In this document: positions 31,241 through 40,610 of the stretch, piece after piece
How the letters are laid out: each line of letters starts with the position of its first letter
How positions within the stretch are numbered: position 1 is the stretch's first letter
Assembly: GCA_001599815.1 (NCBI GenBank)
Contig: BCIA01000007.1
Span: 620,001 to 684,000, forward strand
Length of the DNA stretch: 64,000 nucleotides
Direction of reading: 5' to 3'
Origin: Furcasterigmium furcatum
Lineage: Eukaryota; Ascomycota; Sordariomycetes; Glomerellales; Plectosphaerellaceae
Position numbers and translations under genes: made by a program
Notes under the pieces: model-generated
Seen by the model: only the letters and a program-made list of their open reading frames with translations
The model's database searches: none
Told to the model about the DNA's origin: nothing

Positions 31241-31649
31241 CGACAGGGGGTTGAGAGGCTGGAGGAGCATGGATAAGGTTGGGTATGCCGCCGAACAATC
31301 CGTCCACTTGGCCGACAGGGCGGCCCATCACAATAAGGCGCTTCCAGAGTCACCGGAGATGACTCTAGACAAACTACATGGACCTACTTACAGCAGACAC
31401 CGAGATGAATCCCTTACCGAACCTTCGAGACACGCGTATTATGTGACTGGCGATGCCAGGGGACTACTTGAAAGGCGGGGGAATCAACAGCCAAGAATCT
31501 TCAGCGCGGGGTGACACTGCAGGGCCAAGATATGTGCCTCACAGCTGCATCGTGGACGTACTCCTAGCCAGTATAAGAACCCGCGATAACCCATGTCGGA
31601 GAAGTCTAGCCAGATACCCCTCGCACAAACCAGAACCAGGACCCCGACA
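31241..31649. other. Intergenic region
   Basis: 3' flank of the P450 gene and promoter of the GFA-like gene. Nothing specific seen. Confidence 0.55.
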
Positions 31650-32285
31650 ATGGCCACGCCCGTCCGCCGCCCGTACACCGGCTCCTGCCACTGCGGCAGC
31701 ACCCGCTACGTCGTCTTCCTCACGTTCCCGCACACGCCCATCCCCGTCCCGGAGGACAACCCGGAGAACCGCGCGCCGACGGGCGTCCAGCTCTTCTACC
31801 GCTGCAACTGCACCCTCTGCCACAAGGCGGGGATACTGTCCATCCTCCCCGCCTCCCCGCCCGGGGACTTCCTGCTGCTGTCGCCCCGCGACCCGGACGC
31901 CGAGCTGGGCGACTACCGCGCCCGGGACGGCGGCGTGCACTGGTACTTCTGCAAGACGTGCGGGATGCGGTGCTTTTCGTTCATCGGCCCGAGCGAGGTC
32001 GTCGGAGTGGACGCCGAGTCGGAGGACCTGCGGGGCGTCGCCGACAAGATCAGGGACGACGGCGGCGGTTCGGGGCCCGTCACGGCGTGGAGGCCCAAGT
32101 TGGATGGGTGGCAGGGGTATCTCGGCATCAACGCGTGCACGCTGGACGCGGGGCAGGAGGGTCTCGATCTCCGTGAGTGGAATGAGAAGGGGTGGGTGAT
32201 GTACCTTGACCTGCTCGAGCTCCATGGCAAAGGCAAGATCGCAAAGGCAAGGTATCACCAACCGCACGAAGGAGGGGTGTATTAG
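31650..32285 (+). CDS. GFA/CENP-V zinc-domain protein
   Basis: Single exon, 211 residues from MATPVRRPYTGSCHCG; an in-frame ATG at 31593 could add 19 residues but these look like leader sequence. The glutathione-dependent formaldehyde-activating enzyme (GFA)/CENP-V fold is marked by Cys pairs for two zincs: GSCHCGS (about 11-17), YRCNCTLCHKAG (about 51-62) and FCKTCGMRCF (about 91-100). A longer C-terminal region than the bacterial proteins ends in HQPHEGGVY. Fungal paralogues are numerous and mostly uncharacterised; some bind glutathione adducts. It follows the P450 in the same direction, which could suggest detoxification, but there is no further evidence. Confidence 0.87.
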   Translation: MATPVRRPYTGSCHCGSTRYVVFLTFPHTPIPVPEDNPENRAPTGVQLFYRCNCTLCHKAGILSILPASPPGDFLLLSPRDPDAELGDYRARDGGVHWYFCKTCGMRCFSFIGPSEVVGVDAESEDLRGVADKIRDDGGGSGPVTAWRPKLDGWQGYLGINACTLDAGQEGLDLREWNEKGWVMYLDLLELHGKGKIAKARYHQPHEGGVY

Positions 32286-32559
32286 AGGAGATTCCGAATG
32301 ATCAATGATCATCAATTCTGTGTTGCGGCGAATGCCGTCTTCTGATACCAGTTCATGACGCAGACGCAGATCCCCTCCAGAATATCCCAGCAACCTCGGG
32401 AGATAGCTTGACCATAAGTGGTACTACTGTGGCGTAGTCCTCGTCGACAAGGACTACAATACTCAAAATGCAAGAAAACTACGACCCGAGCTCAAAGCAG
32501 AACATGAATCATCAGAGCATCCGGGGAACCCCCCGGCCGGAAACCCAAGCCGTAAGCCA

Positions 32560-35461
32560 TCACTGCTTTCCCTGGAAAGTCCCCCTCATTGGGAGCTCGG
32601 TGTCGTACATGCCCGCCTCCTTCTTCATGTGCCTGTCGAAGCTCTGCGTCGACATCTGCACCTTCTCGAAGAGCGAGCGGTCCAGCACGGGCGCGGGGGG
32701 CGGCAGCTGGCCACGGCCGCGCGCCGCCTCGGCCTGCAGCGTGTAGCTGTGCAGGGCGAGGCTCGAGGCGATCTGGAACGCGCTCCTGATCTGCCGGCCG
32801 TTCCAGCAGCCGGTGGAGCGCGCGAGCTCCTCGTAGTGCCGCGACGCGAAGTCGATGATCTCGCCCTCCTTGATCACGAGGGCAGGGTCGCCCGTCATGC
32901 GGTGGCGCTCGGCCTCCATCTCCTTGAGCTTGGCGATGTTGAGGCGGAAGATGTCACGGGTCTGGCTCTTGTCCAGCGGGGGCTGCGAGGGCACGTGTCA
33001 GCGGACAAGGAAAGGGAATCACATAGCAGCAGTGGTCAGGGCTTCACGGGGGCCAGGGCGGGCTTACGTAGTAGAGGGACAGGTGGATGCGGGACTTGAA
33101 GGCCTCGTCGATGGTGCCGACGCGGTTGGTGGTGAGGAAGAGCAGGCCGTTGTAGTACTCGAGCACGCGGAGGAAGACGGAGACGAGGGCGTTGCGCTTC
33201 ATGTCGTGCTGGGAGCGCTGGGAGAGGAAGACGTCGGCCTCGTCGAGCAGCAGGACGCAGTCCCACAGGTGCGCGAGGCGGAAGACGTTCTTGAGGGACA
33301 TCTCGACCTCGTAGGGCGAGAGGCCGAGGTCGCCGCAAGTGATGACGAAGAGCGGCTTGTGGTTCTCCATGGCGACCGCCTCGGCGGTGGCCGTCTTGCC
33401 GACGCCGGGCACGCCGTGCAGCAGCACGACAAGGCCGCGGCCCTTGCCCTGGATGAGGTCCTGGCCGGGCCCGTCGACGCCCGTGTCGGCGTAGCGGCGC
33501 TCGAGGGCCTTCTTCTGGAAGTGCGACATGACGAGGCCGCGGACGACGTCCTTGTAGTCGGACTGGATTCGCAGGTCCTCGAACACGCCCGGCACGCGCC
33601 GGATGGGCTTGAGGAGGCCCAGGTCGATGGCGAAGAAGCGGCGCTCGCGCAGCGCGTAGGCGAACATGCGCTTGGGGAGCAGGACGAGGTCCTCGTCGCG
33701 CAGCTCCAGGGCCTTGGGGTTGGTCTCGATGGTGCGCGAGCCCCTGGTGCGGTACTTAAGGAACTGGTCGCCGTGGAGCAGGTTCTCGCGGCGCTGGCGC
33801 CTCTCGACGCCGTCGTGCTTCTGGATGATCTCCTTCTGGCGGAAGGCGAGGTTCTGGCGCAGCGTGCCGTCCGCCCACTGCTGAATGGGCATGGTGTCGT
33901 CCTCGGGGTAGCAGGGGCTCGACTTGTTGACCGACGGGGTGTGGAAGCCGGGCCGCCACTCGGGCATCTTCTGGTACGCCTCTGTGAGGTCGACGATGAC
34001 GTCGCTCTCGATGAACTCGGGGTGCCGCATCTTGTTGTACTCCTCGTTGTTGAGGATCTCGTCCTCCGGCTCGCAGTGCACGTCGGATGGGGGGTTGCGC
34101 GTCAGCGTCCAGGCGCTGTACTGCTGGTGGCGGTCCTCCAGATACCCGGAGAAGCGGCGGCCCTGCTCCTTGAGCGACTCCAGCAGCTGGCGGTGGGTGC
34201 TGAGGTAGCGGATGGGGTAGACCTCGAGCGACTCGATGGCGCGCTCGCCCGCGAAGGCGTCGATGTTGAACTCGCGGCGCACCGCGCCGAAGCTGTTGCC
34301 GTCGTTGTCGATGTAGTAGGCGCTGATGCGGAACTGGATCGTCTCATCCGACTCGAGCAGATCGTCCGCAAAGAGGTCCCAGGCGGCCGAGGGATAGGCC
34401 GTCTTGGGCTCGGGGACCTCGACGTTGTAGATGCGCCAGACCTCGTGGTACCGGCTGCCAGCTTCGTGGGTTGCCGGCATGTAGATCAAGTCTCCGGTGC
34501 GGAACAGCGACCACAGGTCGTCGAACTTGACCTTGTCGGCGGTGCTGCCGTCGAAGCGATCGTGCAGCGGCATGATCTCGTTGTCGATGAAGTTGACGTA
34601 GCACCTCATGTCCCGGAGAGCCTCGGGGCTGTCCATGATGCCATCGAGATCCTCATCCGCGTTCGAGTCGACGGAGTGAAGTGACTCCGTGTCGTCGTCC
34701 GCAGAGCTCGCTTCACCACCCGACTCGGAAGTCTTCTCCGCGACCTCAACCTCAGACTCATCCATGGAAACGGCCTCCTCGGCATCGAGCTCCTCAAAAT
34801 CGGCCCACTTGCCCTCCAGATTGGCCAGGATCTCCCGCATCTTGGGCTGGAAGTGGATCAGGGGCTTGAAGGGCCGCATGAAAGTACGCGGTGTCGAGCG
34901 CTGCTCGGTATCGTTGAGGAGCGCTGTCAGATGGCCGAGGACGGGCTGCGACTGGATGCGGACGCGGTGGATCTCGTTGTCGGCAGCCGACAGGAGCGCG
35001 CCATCGCCCTTCTTCTGGGCCTTGGTGCTGGTCGGCTTGTGGAGGGGGAAGCGAGAAGTCACATCGTCGTTCAGCCAGCGCATATAGCTCTGGCGGTCTC
35101 TGGCGATCTCCTCTCGGCGGCGGTACGCCTGCTCGCGACGGATCTGTCCCTGGAGCCCCGGGCCGGCCATGAGGACATCGATGGCGTAGTCGGGCTCGTC
35201 GACGCCCTGGAACCTGTTCTTGAAGTTCTCAAAGTTGACCTTGCGGACCTCGGGGATCTTGGGGCGCCACTTGGAATCGACACGGAGGCGGTCGGCGAGA
35301 ATCTCCTCGCGGCGCTCGGCCTCCTTCATGGTGGCCATGAACTCGGGGTCACGCTCGCGATAGTTGAGGGCGGAGCGCATCGTGGCGGCAGCTCCACGAG
35401 GCCGGCCACCGCGGGGCGCAGCGTTGGTGGACTTCCTGGCGGTTTGCTTGGTCCTGGCCAT
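32560..35461 (-). CDS. AAA+ ATPase with a histone H3-like N-terminal tail
   Basis: Two exons (35461-33068 and 32982-32560) encode 938 residues. The N-terminus MARTKQTARKSTNAAPRG equals histone H3 through Thr11. Then comes a basic, helical region (about 30-150), an acidic Asp/Glu/Ser linker (about 205-275), a domain containing RTGDLIYMPATHEAGSRY (about 320-345; a DUF7025-type module common in fungal AAA proteins), and a C-terminal AAA+ core with Walker A GVPGVGKT near 682, Walker B LLLDEADVF near 735, TTNRVGTIDEAFKSRIH (sensor 1 and Arg finger region) and a lid domain after the splice junction (PPLDKSQT). All ATPase motifs are intact. An in-frame TAG nine codons upstream fixes the start. The ATPase family is common in moulds and not characterised well; the H3-like tail is the odd feature. 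Confidence 0.92.
35426..35461 (-). other. Histone H3 tail mimic (codons 1-12 of the AAA+ gene)
   Basis: Codons 1-12 read M-A-R-T-K-Q-T-A-R-K-S-T. With Ala second, the initiator Met should be removed, exposing A1-R2-T3-K4 as in H3. The next residues (N-A-A-P-R) keep H3's A-P-R with one deletion and no Lys14; Lys18, Lys23 and Lys27 have no counterparts. Confidence 0.9.
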
Positions 35462-37112
35462 GATTGATAACCTGGGTCTTTGTGTCTAAAAGAGAATAAA
35501 AAGGTTGTGAAAGAGCAAGACAGTTACTTGAAGTGTGAAAAAGGCAGAGACGTCTGGGCCCGAAGCAAGTCAGCCCTGAGCATGAGAGACCAGGCCAGAC
35601 CTCACTCCTCGGGGCTCGAGGTATCATCTTAAGTACTGGTGCAGCTCGTTGGATCCGATAAGAAGTCAGCTCGCCCATGTTCAGGCTGCCATGGGTGCCT
35701 GGGAGGATTGCCTGAGACTTGGGCTTGGACCGATGAAGTCAGCGAGTTGGCGTGCATGAGAATGCCGTGATTGGCCTCACCGCTGGGTGAGTAACTCGGC
35801 CAGGATCAGCCTCAGCTTGGCGTCGAGCGGGGAGAGCTTATATGACCAGGGCAGGGGTGCTTTGGTCTCTGCATAGGACATGGCGCACTCGTAGGCAAAC
35901 AGGCAACTCGAACTTGAAGGCAGACGTACCGCAAGAACTCAAGAATTTTTCTATGAGCTTGACCTTCATAAATCGAATTTCTATGCTTCAGGGGTAATAG
36001 TCCCGGTGCAACCATTCGAGATAGAGCTATCCATGTCTCTTGTCAGGATGATGGATAAGATAAACTCTCTGGGCTTCAAATATCGAAGTTCTGGAGTCTG
36101 GTGGTTGGCCTCCCTCCAGGGCTGAGATGAGCGGGGAGAACTGCCCGGACCCCCACTGGGCGCTGCAGCCTGCGGTTAGCGGGGAGGCAGCCGAGATCCG
36201 CTCGAACCCGACCCCTGTCCTCCAGCGGTTAGCCAATTAGGGGTCTCGGCTCCGTTAGTGAGTCAACTCCCGATGCAACTGATAAAGGAAATCAAGGCAA
36301 ACATGGCTCTCGTGCTGCTTACCTACTTGGGTGAGGGGTATTTGAACGGGCATTGGATGGCCAAAAAGTACTTCTATTTTAACATTATGATCGCTAAGCA
36401 GAAACGGGAAACAATAGGGTCGCGTGCTAGCTGAGGTATCTTCTGAGCAAGGTACCCTGTTGGCAACAAACTATAATATAGGTCGACGGAACGATCCAGC
36501 TGGGAGGCCCAGTATCCCCAGCTCAAGGCCATCCTGTAGACTTTTGACCTTGATGTGGTATATCCCTTTGCCCCACCCTCGACGCTGTCTGCTCGCCACA
36601 AGTCGTGAACTATCGGCTGGAGTTTAGCACCATCCTTGCGAGAGGTCCGGTAGCTCGAGGAGGAGGAGGAGGACTACAGACGACCCTTCTGAATCCTTGA
36701 GGAAGCACATCTTGAGGGCCAAGGCCAGCGATGGGTGATACGGGATTACCAGCTAACTGAACCGTCTCCAATGCCGGGAGGCCGTAGATAAATCCGGAGG
36801 CTAGGTGCTCGGGTCGGGAGTACCGGACGGGGCCGCCAAGTCGGAGATGCTCCCCTTTTGTCGCGGGTTTTGCCAAGATCCCAGAGACAGGCTTGGCTGT
36901 CGGTGTTGTTGTCCTTCTCGCGCGGGGGTTCTCTACAATGCAGCTGTTTTGCCTATATGCAGGGCAGCCAACAGCCATTAGATGCAAGGAAATCGCCGCC
37001 CCAGCCCACCTGTGAGATTGGCATAAAGCCGAGGTTGCCTCTGGCTAGCGATCTAGCGTGGGAGCCCGAGTCCCTGCTTCCTTGACGATAACCATATCAC
37101 CAAGCTTGCACG
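35462..37112. other. Divergent intergenic region, AAA+ and methyltransferase genes
   Basis: About 1.65 kb without a supported gene. The 130 bases before the AAA+ start are pyrimidine-rich on its strand and include CTCTTTTAG, which could be a 5'-leader intron acceptor. Confidence 0.55.
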
Positions 37113-38617
37113 ATGGCGGACAATCAAGACACCAATGGGCCAGTGATTGTTGCGGACGAGGTGGTAAGTGCGGCGGTCGTCTTCCATGGAGGCGGCATCT
37201 AAACCGCATCGTACGATCACACTGACATCTTCTGGCCCCCTCGCAAAGCAGCCGGGCGATCCCACACCCGCCGAGGTCAGTGACCATATGGCCCCAATCC
37301 CCACCCTTCCTGACGGCTTGGCCCTTTTCTAGGATCTGGCTTCGTCCACGGCCAGCGTCAGCACCTCCATCTACAACTACCGCCAAGAGAACGGGAGGAC
37401 GTATCATGCGTACAAGGACGGCAGTATGTCTTACTCGTTAGCATGCGGCAGATCTTCTACTTTGGCGAGAATCGGCAAACTGAGTCAAGCTGTGTAGAAT
37501 ACGCGCTGCCTAATGACGAGGAAGAGAACGTTCGGCTGGGTATGTGTGCCGCTTCATGGCTCATGTATACTCCTCAGTTCTCACGCCCCTGGCAGACCTG
37601 CAACACAATCTCTTCATCATAACCCTCGATAACAAGCTCGGTCTCGCCCCGCCCAATCTCCCCGGTGCCAAGGTCAACAACGTCCTCGACATTGGCACCG
37701 GCACTGGCATCTGGGCTGTCGACTATGGCGATGAGCATCCCGAGGCGCATGTGAGAAGCCACAGGACGCCCGTCGGAACATGCTCATCTCGTACTCACAC
37801 ATCGTAAGGTCATCGGCGTTGACCTCTCTCCCATCCAGTCCAGTTTGTAAGCCGTCGATATCCTCAACCCCTCTTGCGGGAGTCGTCAGACATTCTGACC
37901 CGGCAAAGCATTCCCCCCAACGTGTCCTTTCAGGTCGAAGACATCGAGGAGCAATGGACCTACCCCCACAAGTTTGACTACATTCACAGCCGCTTCATGA
38001 ACTCCAGCGTTGCCAACTGGCCTGACCTTTTCAAGAAATGTCTTGAGTATGTCCCCTGTACGCCTCCCCTGACACCCGGCACTGACCGACACTCCCCCAA
38101 GCAACCTCGAGCCCGGCGGCTTCCTAGAGCTCCAGGAGGCCGACCTCAAGGTCACCTCCGACGACGACACCATCCCCGCGGAGAACCCGCTCAGCCGCGC
38201 GCTCGACCTCCTGCTCGAGGCGTCCGTCAAGTTCGGCCGCCCGTTCCAGAGCATCCCCGCCCTCGCCGACATCATGCGCGAGGTCGGCTTCGTCGACGTA
38301 AGGATCGAGCGGCTCAAGTGGCCCATGAACCCGTGGCCCAGGGAGAAGAAGTTCAAGGAGATCGGCGCCTGGTGCTACGAGAACTTCTCCTCCGGGCTGA
38401 CCGCCATCACCATGGCGCCGCTAACCCGCGCGCATGGCTGGACGGCCGAGGAGGTCGAAGAGTTCCTCGTCGATGTGAGGAAGACCATGGCCGACAGGAG
38501 CATCCACGCGTACTGGCCGATGTGCGTATTCACTTGTGCATCTGGCGACCGGCTTTTGCTGACGAGGATAGTTACTCAATTTATGGGAGGAAACCGGAGA
38601 CGCCGGCGCCTGCTTGA
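37113..38617 (+). CDS. LaeA-like SAM-dependent methyltransferase
   Basis: Nine exons: 37113-37163, 37252-37275, 37333-37423, 37498-37539, 37596-37750, 37809-37846, 37909-38046, 38102-38521 and 38572-38617, in frame throughout, 334 residues. One exon is only 24 bases. The order of motifs follows the LaeA/Methyltransf_23 group: SIYNYRQENGRTYHAYKDGKY, LPNDEEENVRLDLQHN, SAM motif I LDIGTGTGIWAVDYGDEHP, VIGVDLSPIQSSF, PPNVSFQVEDIEEQWTY, FDYIHSRFM and LEPGGFLELQE. LaeA itself is a global regulator of secondary metabolism and development in a velvet complex, but most genomes hold many LaeA-like paralogues with small-molecule or unknown substrates. This one cannot be placed more precisely. A velvet-domain gene lies 24 kb away, which may be coincidence. 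Confidence 0.9.
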
Positions 38618-38986
38618 ACGCATGAATAGCTGCCGAGGCGGAGGTTGAAGAGTGAGCCGGACGGTGATCTCTTCTTGCATCCACTGCGGTTATACACTGC
38701 GCTGTCGGGGGGGAATAGCCCAGTTGGACGCAGGCTACCTCTACCCGCATAGTGACTTTCAGACAACAATGACCCCGTCCCCTGTGTCATGGCGATTTCA
38801 TCATGCCAGACGAGATCACTTTCGGCGTGACGGCCCTCAGTCAACTCTCGACATGTCTCATTAGCGGTGGGGGTCCAGCTCCGACATACGGGTACGGCGC
38901 CTTCACTAGAACCGGCAATTGGGCTCCTATGACAGAGTTGTAGGACAGCTGGAGAGTGGGCTGGAAGCTTCAGATTGATGTCTAAA
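38618..38986. other. Intergenic region between convergent genes
   Basis: Only 3' flanks; nothing recognised. Confidence 0.6.
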
Positions 38987-40610
38987 TTAAGCCGGAGGTA
39001 GGAAACAGGCGAAGAGAGCCGCCTGGATCAGAGCATAGAGGACTCCGAACACGACGATCCGCTCGCCCAGAACCTTCCGCGCCCGGTCGCGGCTGAGTAG
39101 ATAGCTAGCAACCCACCAACACCAGACCGGATAGCCGGATGCAAGTCTCGTGATGACCTGGACGTGATAGCTGGCAAGCGCTAAAACCGCGAGGAGCACC
39201 TGCGACACAGCCATTGAGATCACGAGCACTCTGGTGCGGTAATCTGCTGGCACACCGGAGGTAGCTGCCCCCGGCACGGGCGCGGCTCCCTTGGAGCTTA
39301 CCGGAGGCCGGTCCTCGTTCAGGTTTGGCCAGTCCGGCTGGCGAATGACGTCGATGCCCGACTTGATCATGAGGGTGATCACGGGCGCCGCCAGCAGGAA
39401 GAGCGGCAGGTTGGACAAGGTCCAGTAGCGGAGGAAGCCAACACCCCTGTGCGCGGAGTTAGCAACCTTCAGCACGTATCGAAACTCCGCCCCGCGCGGC
39501 ATCAGTCACTGCCTCCGCGGCTATCATGCATCCGCGGGGCTGACAGCGGCATCTCATGACAGCCGAGGGGAGCTACCGCCATGCCGGCACATTCCATAAT
39601 TGGAACGCGACCTCAGTCCCAGAGGCCTGGGCCCCGAAATGCAGGGTAATAAAGAAAAATCTCACTCACCAGTAGTGCTCCTGCACGAAGTTGTAGATGC
39701 TCGGCAGGGTCCTCCCGCACCACACCCTCGGCTCGGATGCGCCGGAACAGTAGCGCTGGTACGCGGAGAGCTGGGGCACGACGGACCCCGCGGCGACGAG
39801 GATGCCCCCGACGACGGGGCCAATGAGGGCCGTCGGGCGCGGCAATGGGCTCTTCGCCCCGGTGAGCACCGGCGTCAGCACCACGCGCAAGCACTCAGCC
39901 GCGAATGGGATGCCGTTCAGCAGGCCGTTGGAGCGGAAGACCGTTGCGAACCCAAACGCGACGCCGGCAGAGACCTGCAGCCCTGTGGACCGAAGGCTGT
40001 CGCCGTCCGATGTCCTCGCCGCCCTCGCCAGGAGCAGGTACCCTAGGAACGAGTACAGGGCGAACGGGGCCTCCTGGTACCCGGCCGACAGGAAGACGCC
40101 GGCGGGCGAGAGCACATGGGCCAGCGCCGCGAAGAAGGCCAGATCCTGACTCGTGGCTCCCTTAGGCTGGCCCTTGGCTTTGTTCTCGAATAAGGTGCAT
40201 GTCAGCTCGTGGAGGGCGAAGACGGCGCCGAGGTGGGCGGCGTGGGCGACGACGATGGCGATGGCAGCCTCGAGGCCGGCGTCTTCGGGGGGCGCCAAGC
40301 CGAGAGCCCTGGGTATGCTTGCAATCATGGAGACGAGGGCGGGAAGGCCGGAGCCGAAAGCATATTCCTGCTCGTAAACGCGGCCGTGGTGGGCGGCGGA
40401 CGTGAAGTAGATGGCATCCCAGCGGGTCAGGCGGGTGGTGAGGGAGCTGGCCGACGTGGTCTCATCGCGGCCGAGTGCAAGGGTGGTCGATGTGTCGTAT
40501 GAGGGGCCCGTCAGTGAGCTTGCGAGGGCGATGCCGAGGATGAGGGCCTTCCATGACAGAAACACGGTGAAGAGCGTGTGGAGGGGGTGAGACGCGCGAT
40601 GTTCGAGCAT
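38987..40610 (-). CDS. gpi18: GPI mannosyltransferase II (PIG-V/Gpi18 type)
   Basis: ER membrane enzyme that adds the second mannose to the GPI anchor core using dolichol-phosphate-mannose. Exons 40610-39670 and 39446-38987 give 466 residues, near the usual length. Family landmarks: FLSWKALILGIALASSL helix, LTRWDAIYFTSAAHHGRVYEQEYAFG (the luminal acidic motif with R-W-D-A-x-Y-F), LHELTCTLF, LSPAGVFLSAGYQEAPFALYSFLG, FRSNGLLNG, YCSGASEPRVWCGRTLPSIYNFVQEHYWGVGFLRYW (spanning the intron) and a C-terminal YHVQVITRLASGYPVWCWW. Many hydrophobic helices fill the gaps. This is a housekeeping single-copy gene in most fungi and the best-defined orthologue in the window. Confidence 0.93.

Noticed and set aside
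31593..31649. Upstream in-frame ATG for the GFA-type protein
   Set aside because: The 19 extra residues look like leader sequence and the family starts close to the first Cys motif; the ATG at 31650 is preferred, though not proven.
35426..35461. Idea that the H3-like codons are a fragment of a real histone H3 gene
   Set aside because: The frame runs without interruption into the ATPase, an upstream stop and a normal start context are present, and the following residues diverge from H3 gradually and not by a sudden break.
26560..38617. Secondary-metabolite cluster (P450s, GFA protein, LaeA-like methyltransferase)
   Set aside because: No polyketide, peptide or terpene synthase or transporter lies in the region, and housekeeping-type genes follow.
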